The translations under genes were made by a program, and so were the position numbers. A stretch of 64,000 nt of DNA from RH-AL1 sp965198485 (GTDB lineage: Bacteria; Pseudomonadota; Alphaproteobacteria; Rhizobiales; Beijerinckiaceae). Location: assembly GCA_965198485.1 (NCBI GenBank), contig CBDAPQ010000005.1, positions 2,728,001-2,792,000 of the forward strand. The letters are read 5' to 3'. Numbering within the stretch: the stretch's first letter is position 1; every line of letters begins with the position of its first letter. Positions 24,657 to 32,517 of the stretch are shown here, one piece after another. Under the pieces are notes generated by a model. The model saw only the letters and a list, made by a program, of their open reading frames with translations, did not search any database and was not told the DNA's origin.

Positions 24657-25258
24657 GCGCCCTCGACGATCACGGTCTCGCCCGTGGCGGCGGCGCGGCG
24701 GTTCTCGCTGGCCTTCTGGTAGGCGTCTGAATGGTAGCAGTCGAGCGCGTGCTGGACGCTGGGAAACTCGATCAGCACGTTGCGCTCCCGCGCCTGACCC
24801 TCCAGCGGCTGATGCGGGCCACCGCGTGCGAGGAACAGCGCGCCGTACTGCTCGAAGGCCTTGCCGGATCCCTCGACGTATTTCTTGTAGTGCGCCGGGT
24901 CCTTCACGTCGCGCCGGGCGATCCAATAGCCCTTCTTGGCCTCGGGCTTGTCGCGCGGGCCAACGGCGCCCTGAACCAGAACGATCTCGCCCTCGGCCAC
25001 CGGCAGCCGATGTTGGCGAGCCTTCTGGTAGATCTCGCTGTCGTAGCAGGCCCGCGCCTCTTCCAGGCTCGGGAACTCGATGACGACGTTGCGGGTGCGC
25101 GCCTCGCCCTCGAGCGGGTGAGCCTCGCCACCACGCACCAGGAAGCGCGCGCCGTGCGTCTCGTAGGCCGGCCCGGCCTCGGCGACATATTTCTTGTAGG
25201 CGTCGGGTGCACGCTCGGGGTCGGTCATGTCGAAGCGGGCGATGAGGTAGGCGAGCAT
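24653..25258 (-). CDS. tandem DUF1330 protein
   Basis: This 201-aa protein contains two copies of the DUF1330 ferredoxin-like domain (about residues 1-95 and 107-200). Each copy shows the same order: MLAYLIARFDMTDP / KGYWIARRDVKDP, then YKKYV, ARFLVRGG / ALFLARGG, RNVVIEFPS / RNVLIEFPS and CYDSEIYQKA / CYHSDAYQKA. Single-domain DUF1330 proteins form dimers of this fold; the fusion probably folds as an internal dimer. The function of the family is unknown. Its stop overlaps the mog start. Confidence 0.88.
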   Translation of the reverse strand: MLAYLIARFDMTDPERAPDAYKKYVAEAGPAYETHGARFLVRGGEAHPLEGEARTRNVVIEFPSLEEARACYDSEIYQKARQHRLPVAEGEIVLVQGAVGPRDKPEAKKGYWIARRDVKDPAHYKKYVEGSGKAFEQYGALFLARGGPHQPLEGQARERNVLIEFPSVQHALDCYHSDAYQKASENRRAAATGETVIVEGA

Positions 25259-25327
25259 GGCGGGTCCGCGCGTGTTTGGGTCGGACCGCGATGTAGCGCG
25301 CGCGGCCGGCGCGGTCGAGCCGAGCCG

Positions 25328-26614
25328 TCAGGCCGGCACGGTCCGCGGTGATGTCGCCTCCCTGTGCCATACCCAAAGGCAGAGGATCGCCACCGGCACA
25401 CCGATCAGCGAGGTGGCCTCGAAGAAATGCTGGAAGCCAAGCGCCTTGATGGCGAAGCCGGAGCTCGCGGCGAGAAGGCTGCCGGGCAGCGCGACGAGCG
25501 AGGTCAGCAGCGCGTATTGGCTGGCGGCGAGCTCGCTGGCGCAAAGCGTCGACATATAGGTGATGAGCACGATCGAGGCGAAGGCGTAGGCAAAGCTGTC
25601 GATGGAGACCGAGACGGCGAAGACCCAGAACTCGCCGCCGCCGTGATCGCCGTGCGCGGCAAGCCAGGCGAGGGCGAGATGCGAGGCCGAGCCGGCGAAG
25701 GTGCCGGCGAAGAGGCTCGGCATCATGCCGATTCGTGGCACCAGCCAGCCGCCGAAGGCGGTGGCGGCGATCGCCACGCCGAAGCCGAAGCCCTTCGTGA
25801 CGGTGGCGATGTCGGAGTTGGTATAGTGCAGCGCCTTGAACAGCGGAATCGCCATTGCCGAGGCGACGTAGCCCGGCATGCGGAAGCCGGCCACGAGGAT
25901 GAGGATGGGGGCGGCCATCGGGCCGAGGCGTACGATCAGCTCGCGGATCGGGTGCCAGATGGTGAGGACGATATTGCGCGAGCCTTCGCTTGAGCGCTCC
26001 TCGACGGCGGGCTCGGGCGCGAGCAGCGCGGCGGCGAGGCCGGGCAGGGTCAACACGGCCATGCCGAGGTAGGCGCCCGGCCAACCGACGTGGTCGGCCA
26101 GCACCAGCGCGCCGGCGCCGCCGGCGAGCGTGCCGATCCGCCAGCCGATCTCGGCCCAGGAGGACATCACGGCCTTCTTCTCCGGCGCGACGGCGATGCG
26201 CCAACCATCGATGACGACGTCGCCCGTTGCTCCGGCGAAGCCGAGCGCCAGCGAGAACGCCACCGTCCACCACAGGCGGTGCCCGGGGTCGCCGGCCGCG
26301 ATGCCGCAGAGGGCCACGACGACGAGGAGCTGCGCCGCGACCATCCAACCGCGCCGGCGCCCGAGCAGCCGGCCGAAAAATGCGCAATCGTAGCGATCGA
26401 GGAACGGCGCCCAGAGGAACTTCAGCTTGTAGGCAAGGGTCAGCTCCGATAGCAGGCCGAGATACTCGATCGGCACCTTGGCGTCGGAGAACCAGGCCGA
26501 CTGCGTGGCGTAGACCAGCAGCAGCGGCAGGCCGGAGGAGAAGCCGAGCCCCAGCATCGCCGCCACGCGGCGATCGGCGAGGATGTGGGGCTTGGTGGTG
26601 TCGACCTGGGTCAT
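25328..26614 (-). CDS. AmpG-like major facilitator transporter
   Basis: This 428-aa inner-membrane protein has about 12 hydrophobic helices. The early stretch LGFSSGLPLLLVYATQSAWFSD and LKFLWAPFLDRYD match the AmpG family of muropeptide permeases, and GFAGATGDVVIDGWRIAV is another family-like segment. AmpG imports anhydro-muropeptides for cell-wall recycling; the family also includes other transporters, so the substrate is inferred. I chose ATG 26614 (MTQVDTTKP) over the upstream in-frame start at 26653. Confidence 0.85.
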   Translation of the reverse strand: MTQVDTTKPHILADRRVAAMLGLGFSSGLPLLLVYATQSAWFSDAKVPIEYLGLLSELTLAYKLKFLWAPFLDRYDCAFFGRLLGRRRGWMVAAQLLVVVALCGIAAGDPGHRLWWTVAFSLALGFAGATGDVVIDGWRIAVAPEKKAVMSSWAEIGWRIGTLAGGAGALVLADHVGWPGAYLGMAVLTLPGLAAALLAPEPAVEERSSEGSRNIVLTIWHPIRELIVRLGPMAAPILILVAGFRMPGYVASAMAIPLFKALHYTNSDIATVTKGFGFGVAIAATAFGGWLVPRIGMMPSLFAGTFAGSASHLALAWLAAHGDHGGGEFWVFAVSVSIDSFAYAFASIVLITYMSTLCASELAASQYALLTSLVALPGSLLAASSGFAIKALGFQHFFEATSLIGVPVAILCLWVWHREATSPRTVPA

Positions 26615-26704
26615 ACCCGGCATTCTAGCCCAGGATCGCGTCTTCGCGACCACACGCGCTCCAGGAATCGAGGCGTAGGAACGACCTCACCGGCCCCGTT
26701 CACG

Positions 26705-26848
26705 ATGGAGCAAGCCACATGGACCGATCCCATGCGCCTCTACGTCCGCTTCGCCATCGTCCTCACCGCGCTCGGCTTCGCCGCTGTTGCCATCGCGCTG
26801 TCGGGCGCGGCGCAGGGCCAGCCGGCCTCGGTCGACGCGGCGCGCTGA
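26705..26848 (+). CDS. possible small membrane or exported peptide
   Basis: This is a 47-codon frame (ATG 26705; an internal ATG at 26732 would give 38 codons). The core LYVRFAIVLTALGFAAVAIAL is a good membrane helix or signal sequence, followed by a short polar tail. It lies between the divergent AmpG-like gene and the convergent aldolase gene. There is no homology I can name, and support is limited to composition. Confidence 0.35.
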   Translation: MEQATWTDPMRLYVRFAIVLTALGFAAVAIALSGAAQGQPASVDAAR

Positions 26849-26859
26849 CCGATCCCACG

Positions 26860-27939
26860 TCAGGCGACCGCAGCCACCGCCTGGCGCAGGTCCGCCGCCA
26901 ACTCGTCGACGGCAGCGGGATCGGTGTCCCAGCCGCACATGAAGCGGGCGCCACCGGCGATGAAGGTGTAGAAGCGCCAGCCGCGCGCCCGCAGCGCGTC
27001 GAACACCGTCTCGGTGGCGCGCACGAAGACCGCGTTGGCCTCCGGCGGGAACAGCACCTCGAGGCCGGGCACGCCGGCGATGGCCACGGCCAGGCGCCGG
27101 GCACAATCATTGGCGTGGGCGGCGTTTCGCGACCAGGCGCCGCTCTCGAGCATGCGGATCCACGGCGCTGCCGTGAAACGCATCTTGGAGGCGAGCTGTC
27201 CGGCCTGCTTGCAGCGGTAGTCGAAGTCCTCGGCGAGCGCGCGATCGAAGAACACCACGGCTTCGCCCGCCGCCATGCCGTTCTTGGTGCCGCCGAAGCA
27301 CAGCACATCCACGCCCGCGCGCCACGTCACGTCGGCCGCCGACGCGCCGAGGCTGGCGCAGGCGTTGGCGAAGCGCGCGCCGTCCATGTGCAGCCGCAGG
27401 CCGAGGTCACGGCATTGCGCCGACAGCACCGCGATCTCGGCGCGCGTGTAGACACGGCCGGTCTCGGTCGATTGCGTGATCGTGACCGCCTTGGGTTGCG
27501 GGAAATGCAGCGGACGACGCCCCAGGGCCTTGGCGCGGATGCCCTCGACGGTCAGCTTGCCGTCGTCGGAAGGCGCGGTGAGCAGCTTGGAGCCGCCGGA
27601 GAAGAACTCGGGCGCGCCGCATTCGTCGACCTCGACGTGCGCCGTCGCCGTGCAGATCACGGAATGGTAACTGCGGCATAGCTGGGCGAGAGCCAGGGAA
27701 TTGGCCGCCGTGCCGTTGTAGACGAAGAAGACCTCGCAATCGGTCTCGAAGAGGTTGCGGAAGGCGTCGGCGGCGCGCCTGGTCCAGCGATCGTCGCCGT
27801 AGGCCGGCGCATGGCCGCCGGCATTGGCCTCGGCCATCGCCGCCCAGGCCTCCGGGCAGATCCCGGAATAATTGTCGCTCGCGAAATGCTGCGGGCGGTC
27901 GGCGATGTCGAGGGGTGAGGAGCGCGTCATGCCTCGCAC
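26860..27939 (-). CDS. ltaE: low-specificity L-threonine aldolase family (PLP enzyme)
   Basis: This 359-aa pyridoxal-phosphate enzyme cleaves beta-hydroxy amino acids such as threonine into glycine and an aldehyde. Conserved points are FFVYNGTAANSLALA, the histidine in TATAHVEVDECGAPEF, LHMDGARFANA (the aspartate that pairs with the cofactor) and CFGGTKNGMAAG with the Schiff-base lysine. Length and motif order fit the aldolase/beta-eliminating-lyase group. An ATG three codons inside is an alternative start. Confidence 0.9.
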   Translation of the reverse strand: MRGMTRSSPLDIADRPQHFASDNYSGICPEAWAAMAEANAGGHAPAYGDDRWTRRAADAFRNLFETDCEVFFVYNGTAANSLALAQLCRSYHSVICTATAHVEVDECGAPEFFSGGSKLLTAPSDDGKLTVEGIRAKALGRRPLHFPQPKAVTITQSTETGRVYTRAEIAVLSAQCRDLGLRLHMDGARFANACASLGASAADVTWRAGVDVLCFGGTKNGMAAGEAVVFFDRALAEDFDYRCKQAGQLASKMRFTAAPWIRMLESGAWSRNAAHANDCARRLAVAIAGVPGLEVLFPPEANAVFVRATETVFDALRARGWRFYTFIAGGARFMCGWDTDPAAVDELAADLRQAVAAVA

Positions 27940-27981
27940 CCTACCGCCGTTGCGGCGCTCCGCAAGACACGCCTGCGCGCG

Positions 27982-28842
27982 TCAGAGGCGCGCGGCGAGC
28001 GTGAGCGACGCCGCGAGGTCCGCGCGATCGGTCAACCTCTGGCCGCGGCGCCACATGTCGCGCAACAGCGTCGCGGAGGGGAACGGGCAATACGGCTCCG
28101 TCGGCACCGCCCTGCCCGCTTGCAGCGCGCCGCTGCGAGCGACGGCGTTGAGCACGTCGTCCAGCATCGGCCGTGCCCGCGCGTGCAGCAGGACCGCCGC
28201 TCCGGTCGCGGTGACGTCCGCCGGCAGGTCGGCGGCATCTTGGTCGAGGATCGCACCGGCATCGATGGTGGGCGCCAGACGATGCAGGGTGACTCCGAAG
28301 GCGCGGTCGCCGTCGGCGAGGGCGTGGATCGTCGGTACGGGACCGCGGTGGCGCGGAAGCAGCGCCGGATGGACGTTGATCCCGCCGAGCCGCGCCAGGC
28401 CGATCGTGGCGGCCGACAGCACCTGGTCGAAATGAAAGGTCACGACAAGGTCGGGCGCGGCGGCGCGCAGCGCTCCGGCGACGGCCTCGCCGTTGACGTC
28501 CTCGACCTTGATCGTCGGAAGCGCGAGGCCTTCGCAAAGCCGCCGCAGCGGCGTCGCCTCCGGGATGTCACGCGCGCCGCCCAGGGCCTGGAGCAGCGGG
28601 GCCGTCGGCCGCAGGATGTCGGGGAAGCCGAAGTTGATCGCGAGATAGGGCAGGAAGCGCGGGCCGGAGCGGGCCATGTGGCGGCGCAGCTGCCCCGTCA
28701 GACCGCCCACGAGCCGTCGCTCCGGATTGGAAAGGCCGACGAGGACAATGTCGGCGGCGTGGTCGTGAACGAAGCGGCGCACTACGCGGGCGTTGGGCAG
28801 TGCCTCGAGCACGAACAAGGCGATCTTGGCTCGGGTCATCAT
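27982..28842 (-). CDS. formyltransferase-fold protein (not Fmt)
   Basis: This 286-aa protein contains the formyltransferase core: a Rossmann-like start (IALFVLEALPNARVVRRFV) and the catalytic signature GGINVHPALLPRHRGPVP, which holds the Asn-His pair; the later LAPTIDAGAIL supplies the aspartate. It lacks the C-terminal domain and usual neighbours (def, fmt) of methionyl-tRNA formyltransferase, so it probably formylates another amine, as sugar-nucleotide or similar formyltransferases do. The substrate is unknown. Confidence 0.82.
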   Translation of the reverse strand: MMTRAKIALFVLEALPNARVVRRFVHDHAADIVLVGLSNPERRLVGGLTGQLRRHMARSGPRFLPYLAINFGFPDILRPTAPLLQALGGARDIPEATPLRRLCEGLALPTIKVEDVNGEAVAGALRAAAPDLVVTFHFDQVLSAATIGLARLGGINVHPALLPRHRGPVPTIHALADGDRAFGVTLHRLAPTIDAGAILDQDAADLPADVTATGAAVLLHARARPMLDDVLNAVARSGALQAGRAVPTEPYCPFPSATLLRDMWRRGQRLTDRADLAASLTLAARL

Positions 28843-28852
28843 TCGGTGCTCG

Positions 28853-28892
28853 CGTCATCCCGGACGAAGCGAAGCGAAGATCCGGGATCGGT
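28853..28892. repeat. half of a dispersed palindromic repeat
   Basis: CGTCATCCCGGACGAAGCG and the following bases match the left arm of the 104-bp palindromic element at 46512-46615, with a three-base-type slip in the GCGAA repeat. It lies just upstream of the formyltransferase start. Related arms (CGTCATTCCGG...GCGAAGCGA) are dispersed in genomes of this order. Confidence 0.7.
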
Positions 28893-28959
28893 GCTCCTCG
28901 CCTTCTCCGGTGCAGCAAAACCGGTTTGCCAGCCGCGCCGCGTCCGGCCCGACGCCTCA

Positions 28960-29466
28960 CTAGAATGGAATGTCGTCGTCGATGACGTCATTCATGCGGC
29001 CGCCTCCCGCCGTCGCAGGACGGCGGTCCGCGGCACCGCCACCGGTGCGCTGCATCGGCGACGTGCGGCCGAAACCGCCGTCTCCGCCGCCCTCTTCCAG
29101 GTCACGACCACCGCCGCGGCTGTCGAGCAAAGCCAGCTCGCCGCGAAAGCGCTGCAGCACCACCTCGGTCGACTTGCGGGCGTTGCCGTCACGGTCGGTG
29201 TACTCCCGGGTCTGAAGCGCGCCCTCGATATAAACCTTCGTGCCCTTCTTGCAGTACTGCTCGGCGATGCGGCCGAGAGGCTCGTTGAAGATCACGATGT
29301 TGTGCCACTCGGTGCGATCCTTGCGCTCGCCGGAGGCTTTGTCGCGCCACGATTCCGTGGTGGCGATCGAGAAGCTGACGATCGGGTCGCCGGCGCCGGT
29401 GCGACGCACTTCCGGGTCGCGCCCAAGATTGCCGATCAAGATCACCTTGTTGACGCTACCCGCCAT
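28960..29466 (-). CDS. ssb: single-stranded DNA-binding protein
   Basis: SSB coats single-stranded DNA during replication, recombination and repair. The 168-aa protein starts MAGSVNKVILIGNLGRDPEV (ATG 29466) and has the OB fold through residue 110. The linker is rich in Gly, Arg and Asp, and the C-terminal tip DDDIPF is the conserved hook for partner proteins. uvrA, a common divergent neighbour, is not present. Confidence 0.97.
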   Translation of the reverse strand: MAGSVNKVILIGNLGRDPEVRRTGAGDPIVSFSIATTESWRDKASGERKDRTEWHNIVIFNEPLGRIAEQYCKKGTKVYIEGALQTREYTDRDGNARKSTEVVLQRFRGELALLDSRGGGRDLEEGGGDGGFGRTSPMQRTGGGAADRRPATAGGGRMNDVIDDDIPF

Positions 29467-29578
29467 GCCACGCTCCCGCACTCGCTGTGCCAGCACCGAA
29501 CGTCATGGGACCGTTCGAGTCAACGCGGATCGATGCCGCCACAACCATCATCCAGCTTTTTTGTTCCACATCTGTTCC

Positions 29579-30190
29579 CTATCCGGGACAAGCGTCGGGC
29601 TGACCATCGAGTCCCTGCTTGTCGTGGTTGAAGGCGGCCTTCACATCGGCGCCTTCGCGGGTGACGGTCACGCGCCAGATCGAATCGAAGTCGTCCTTGG
29701 CCCAGCCGGTGATCGCCGCGGGGTCGCCACCGAGGTCCTTGACCATGCGCGGAACCACCGTATCGAGCCGGTGGTGCTCCCAGGCGACGAGAACCGTCGC
29801 CTTGCGATACTCCGGGGCGAGCAGCGCATCGACGAGCTCATCGGTCTTCTTGTAGCCGAAGTCAGCATGAACCGGCAGGCCGAAGCGGATCGCCGCCGGC
29901 TCTACGGTCGCCAGCGGGCGGACGTAGTCGAAAACTCCGGCGCCATCCTCCTTCTGGTGCTGCGGGCTCGGCGCGTAGACGGCATCAACCCTACCGTATT
30001 TCTTGGCGAGCACCGCTCCGAGTGCCAGCGCACGATTCAGCCCCTTGCAGGAGAGCTGGCCAAGCCCGGGCTCCGGCTTTTCGGCATGGCGGATGAAGAG
30101 CAGAGTCTCGGTGTCGGCCGCCATGGCGCTCGCGGCGGCGAGACCAGCGGCAAGACAGGTCGCGAGCCCGAGCGTACGTGAAAGGGCCAT
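29579..30190 (-). CDS. secreted histidine-phosphatase-fold protein
   Basis: This 203-aa protein has a signal peptide ending ASAMAADTE. The first strand LLFIRHAEKPEPG carries the RH motif of the histidine phosphatase superfamily, and LVAWEHHRLDTVV supplies the second histidine. It is therefore expected to act in the periplasm on a phosphate ester, although many short members of this group have unknown substrates. The stop is about 110 bases from the ssb start. Confidence 0.85.
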   Translation of the reverse strand: MALSRTLGLATCLAAGLAAASAMAADTETLLFIRHAEKPEPGLGQLSCKGLNRALALGAVLAKKYGRVDAVYAPSPQHQKEDGAGVFDYVRPLATVEPAAIRFGLPVHADFGYKKTDELVDALLAPEYRKATVLVAWEHHRLDTVVPRMVKDLGGDPAAITGWAKDDFDSIWRVTVTREGADVKAAFNHDKQGLDGQPDACPG

Positions 30191-30255
30191 GTAACCTCCG
30201 CGCTGTACGACCGGCTTATCCGGCGAAGCGGGCCGCGCGGCAAGCTGCGCCGGCG

Positions 30256-31269
30256 TTAGTGCGAGCGGGCGACGCAGAAGTCGACGACATCGATGAGCGC
30301 GCGCTTCCAGGCCGAAGCCGGGAACAGCTCCAAGGCGTCGCGCGCCATGGCGCCGTAGTGCCGGGCGCGTTCCACCGTGTCTTCCAACGCACGATGGCGC
30401 CGGAGATAGCCCATGGCGATGTCGAGATCGCCATCGCCATGCTCGCCGTTTTCGAGAGCCCGACGCCAGAAGTCGCGCTCCTCCGCCGATCCCCGGCGGA
30501 AGGCGAGCACCACGGGCAAGGTTATCTTGCCTTCGCGGAAGTCATCGCCGGTGTTCTTGCCGAGCTTGGTCGCCGTGCCGCCGTAGTCGAGCGCGTCGTC
30601 GATCAACTGGAAGGCGATGCCGAGGTTGAGCCCGTAGGATCGGCAGGCGGCGATGTCGGCTTTGGGCCGTGCGCCGAGGATGGCGCCGACCTCGCAGGCC
30701 GCGCCGAACAGAGCCGCCGTTTTCGCACGGATGACGGCGAGGTAATCGTCCTCGCTGGTCTGCGTGTCCTTGGCGGCGGAAAGCTGCATCACCTCGCCCT
30801 CGGCGATCACCACCGCAGCCGAAGACAGCACGTCGAGGCAGGGCAGCGAGCCAACCTCGACCATCATCTTGAACGCTTGTCCCAGGAGGAAATCGCCGAC
30901 AAGCACGCTGGCCTCGTTGCCCCAGAGCATGCGGGCCGCAAGCTTGCCGCGGCGCATGTCGCTTTGGTCGACGACGTCGTCGTGGAGCAGCGTGGCCGTG
31001 TGCATGAACTCGACGCTCGCGGCGAGCTTGATGTGGCCACCGCCCTCGTAGTCGCAGAGACCCGCGGCGGCGAGGGTGAGCATCGGCCGCAGGCGCTTCC
31101 CGCCGGACGCGATGAGATGTTGCGCCACGTCGGGGATCATCGAGACGTGCGAGGCGGCCCGTCCCAGGATCGTGGCATCGACCCGCGCCATGTCCGGGCG
31201 CGCCAGCTCCAGCAACGAGTTGATGTTGGCCTCGGCCGCCTTGTCTTCCAGAGAAATCACGACGCCCAA
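30256..31269 (-). CDS. long-chain polyprenyl (octaprenyl/decaprenyl) diphosphate synthase
   Basis: This enzyme makes the side chain of ubiquinone by successive addition of isopentenyl diphosphate. The 337-aa protein has GGKRLRPML, the first Asp-rich motif in TATLLHDDVVDQSDMRRG and the second in QLIDDALDYGG. I chose the TTG at 31269, which gives the LGVVISLED start expected for the family and has GGAGAG five bases upstream; an ATG at 31290 is the alternative. It is divergent from the DUF2007 gene. Confidence 0.93.
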   Translation of the reverse strand: MGVVISLEDKAAEANINSLLELARPDMARVDATILGRAASHVSMIPDVAQHLIASGGKRLRPMLTLAAAGLCDYEGGGHIKLAASVEFMHTATLLHDDVVDQSDMRRGKLAARMLWGNEASVLVGDFLLGQAFKMMVEVGSLPCLDVLSSAAVVIAEGEVMQLSAAKDTQTSEDDYLAVIRAKTAALFGAACEVGAILGARPKADIAACRSYGLNLGIAFQLIDDALDYGGTATKLGKNTGDDFREGKITLPVVLAFRRGSAEERDFWRRALENGEHGDGDLDIAMGYLRRHRALEDTVERARHYGAMARDALELFPASAWKRALIDVVDFCVARSH

Positions 31270-31395
31270 GACCGCTCTCCGCCTGACCATCCGGTACTTA
31301 GAGGCGCGATGAAGCCGCGGCAACCGCCGCAGCAATCGGGCGCAGCCTTGCCGGGCCTGAGGGCTCGTGCAAGATGATGGCCTCGCGGGACTTCC

Positions 31396-31620
31396 ATGAT
31401 CGAGCTGCTGCGCACGAACGACATCGTCCTGATCTCCCGCATCGAAGCGCTGATGGCCGAGCACGAAATCGGTTTCTTCGTCGCCGACCAGTACATGAGC
31501 GTGCTCGAGGGCTCGTGCGGCTTCCTGCCTCGGCGCGTCCTCATCGACGAGGACGACCTGCCACGCGCCCGCATGGCGCTGCACTCGGCCGGGCTGATGG
31601 CCGAGCTGCGCCACGGTTGA
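31396..31620 (+). CDS. DUF2007 protein
   Basis: This 74-aa protein of the DUF2007 family starts MIELLRTNDIVLISRIEALM, with the conserved ending IDEDDLPRARMALHSAGL. The family is described as a putative signal-transducing protein because of a PII-like fold, but no role is established. It lies 15 bases upstream of the methyltransferase gene and is probably in the same transcript; this pairing next to a divergent polyprenyl synthase is common in Hyphomicrobiales. Confidence 0.9.
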   Translation: MIELLRTNDIVLISRIEALMAEHEIGFFVADQYMSVLEGSCGFLPRRVLIDEDDLPRARMALHSAGLMAELRHG

Positions 31621-31635
31621 CGACGGTCTTTGACC

Positions 31636-32397
31636 ATGGCTGAGGATGGCGCTTCCGCGGTGACGCGGGACGCCTTTTACGGCGGTCGCCTGATCCTGAG
31701 CCAACCGGCCAAGGGACATCGCTCGGGCACCGACGCGGTGCTGCTGGCCGCTGCGGTGCCCGTCGGCTTCACCGGCACCTGCTACGACATGGGTTCGGGC
31801 GTCGGCGCGGTCGGCCTCGGCATCGCCTTGCTCCGCCCCGGCGGCCGCGTGGTTCTGGTGGAGCGCGAGTCCGCGACCGTCGCGATGGCTTGGGCCAACG
31901 CCGCCGCCTTCGACTTCGCCGCGCCAGTCGGCGTGGCCGAATGCGACATTCTCGACAAAGCCGACCTGCGCCGGGCGCTCCCCGAGCCCGCCGTCCTCGT
32001 GGTGACCAATCCGCCCTTCTACGATCCGGGACGCTCCCGGCCTTCGCCCGACCGGCTGCGCCGCGCGGCACACGTGCTGGACGAGGGTTTCGCGCTCGAG
32101 GATTGGGTGGAGGCCTGCCTGGACCGGCTGGCCGAGAAGGGCCAGTTCATCGCCATCCACGCCACCGCCGCCCTGCCGGGGCTCCTGCGTGGGCTCGAGC
32201 GCCGCACCGGTGCCATCACGGTGAAGCCGATCCTGCCGCGCGAGAACGAGGCGGCGCACCGCGTGCTGGTGAGCGCCATCAAAGGCAGCCGCGGGCCTTT
32301 CTCGCTGGCGGCGCCGCTGGTCCTCCACGACGACGCCGGCCGGCTCATGCCCTTGGCCGAGCGGCTCCATCGCGGCGACGAAGCGCTGGTCTGGTAG
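31636..32397 (+). CDS. TrmN6-like tRNA1(Val) adenine-37 N6-methyltransferase family
   Basis: This 253-aa class I SAM-dependent methyltransferase contains the SAM loop YDMGSGVGAVGLGIAL and the catalytic motif TNPPFYDPG (N-P-P-F/Y), typical of N6-adenine methylation. The start QPAKGHRSGTDAVLLAAAV matches the TrmN6/YfiC group, which modifies A37 of tRNA1(Val). Exact target assignment is by family. I use ATG 31636; an in-frame TTG at 31630 is possible. Confidence 0.87.
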   Translation: MAEDGASAVTRDAFYGGRLILSQPAKGHRSGTDAVLLAAAVPVGFTGTCYDMGSGVGAVGLGIALLRPGGRVVLVERESATVAMAWANAAAFDFAAPVGVAECDILDKADLRRALPEPAVLVVTNPPFYDPGRSRPSPDRLRRAAHVLDEGFALEDWVEACLDRLAEKGQFIAIHATAALPGLLRGLERRTGAITVKPILPRENEAAHRVLVSAIKGSRGPFSLAAPLVLHDDAGRLMPLAERLHRGDEALVW

Positions 32398-32517
32398 ACG
32401 GTGTCAGCCGCCGGCTTCGCGCGGTTGCGAACCTTTGGACAATCGTCGTGCCCAGGATCGCCGTGGATCGACGCGCGGCGGCCCTGTCCTGTCGATAGTC
32501 GACTTCGAGCCGCAGCT

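Noticed and set aside
26678..26700. GGAAC followed by CGTT before the small frame at 26705
   Set aside because: Spacing is 14, not the 16-17 of EcfG promoters.
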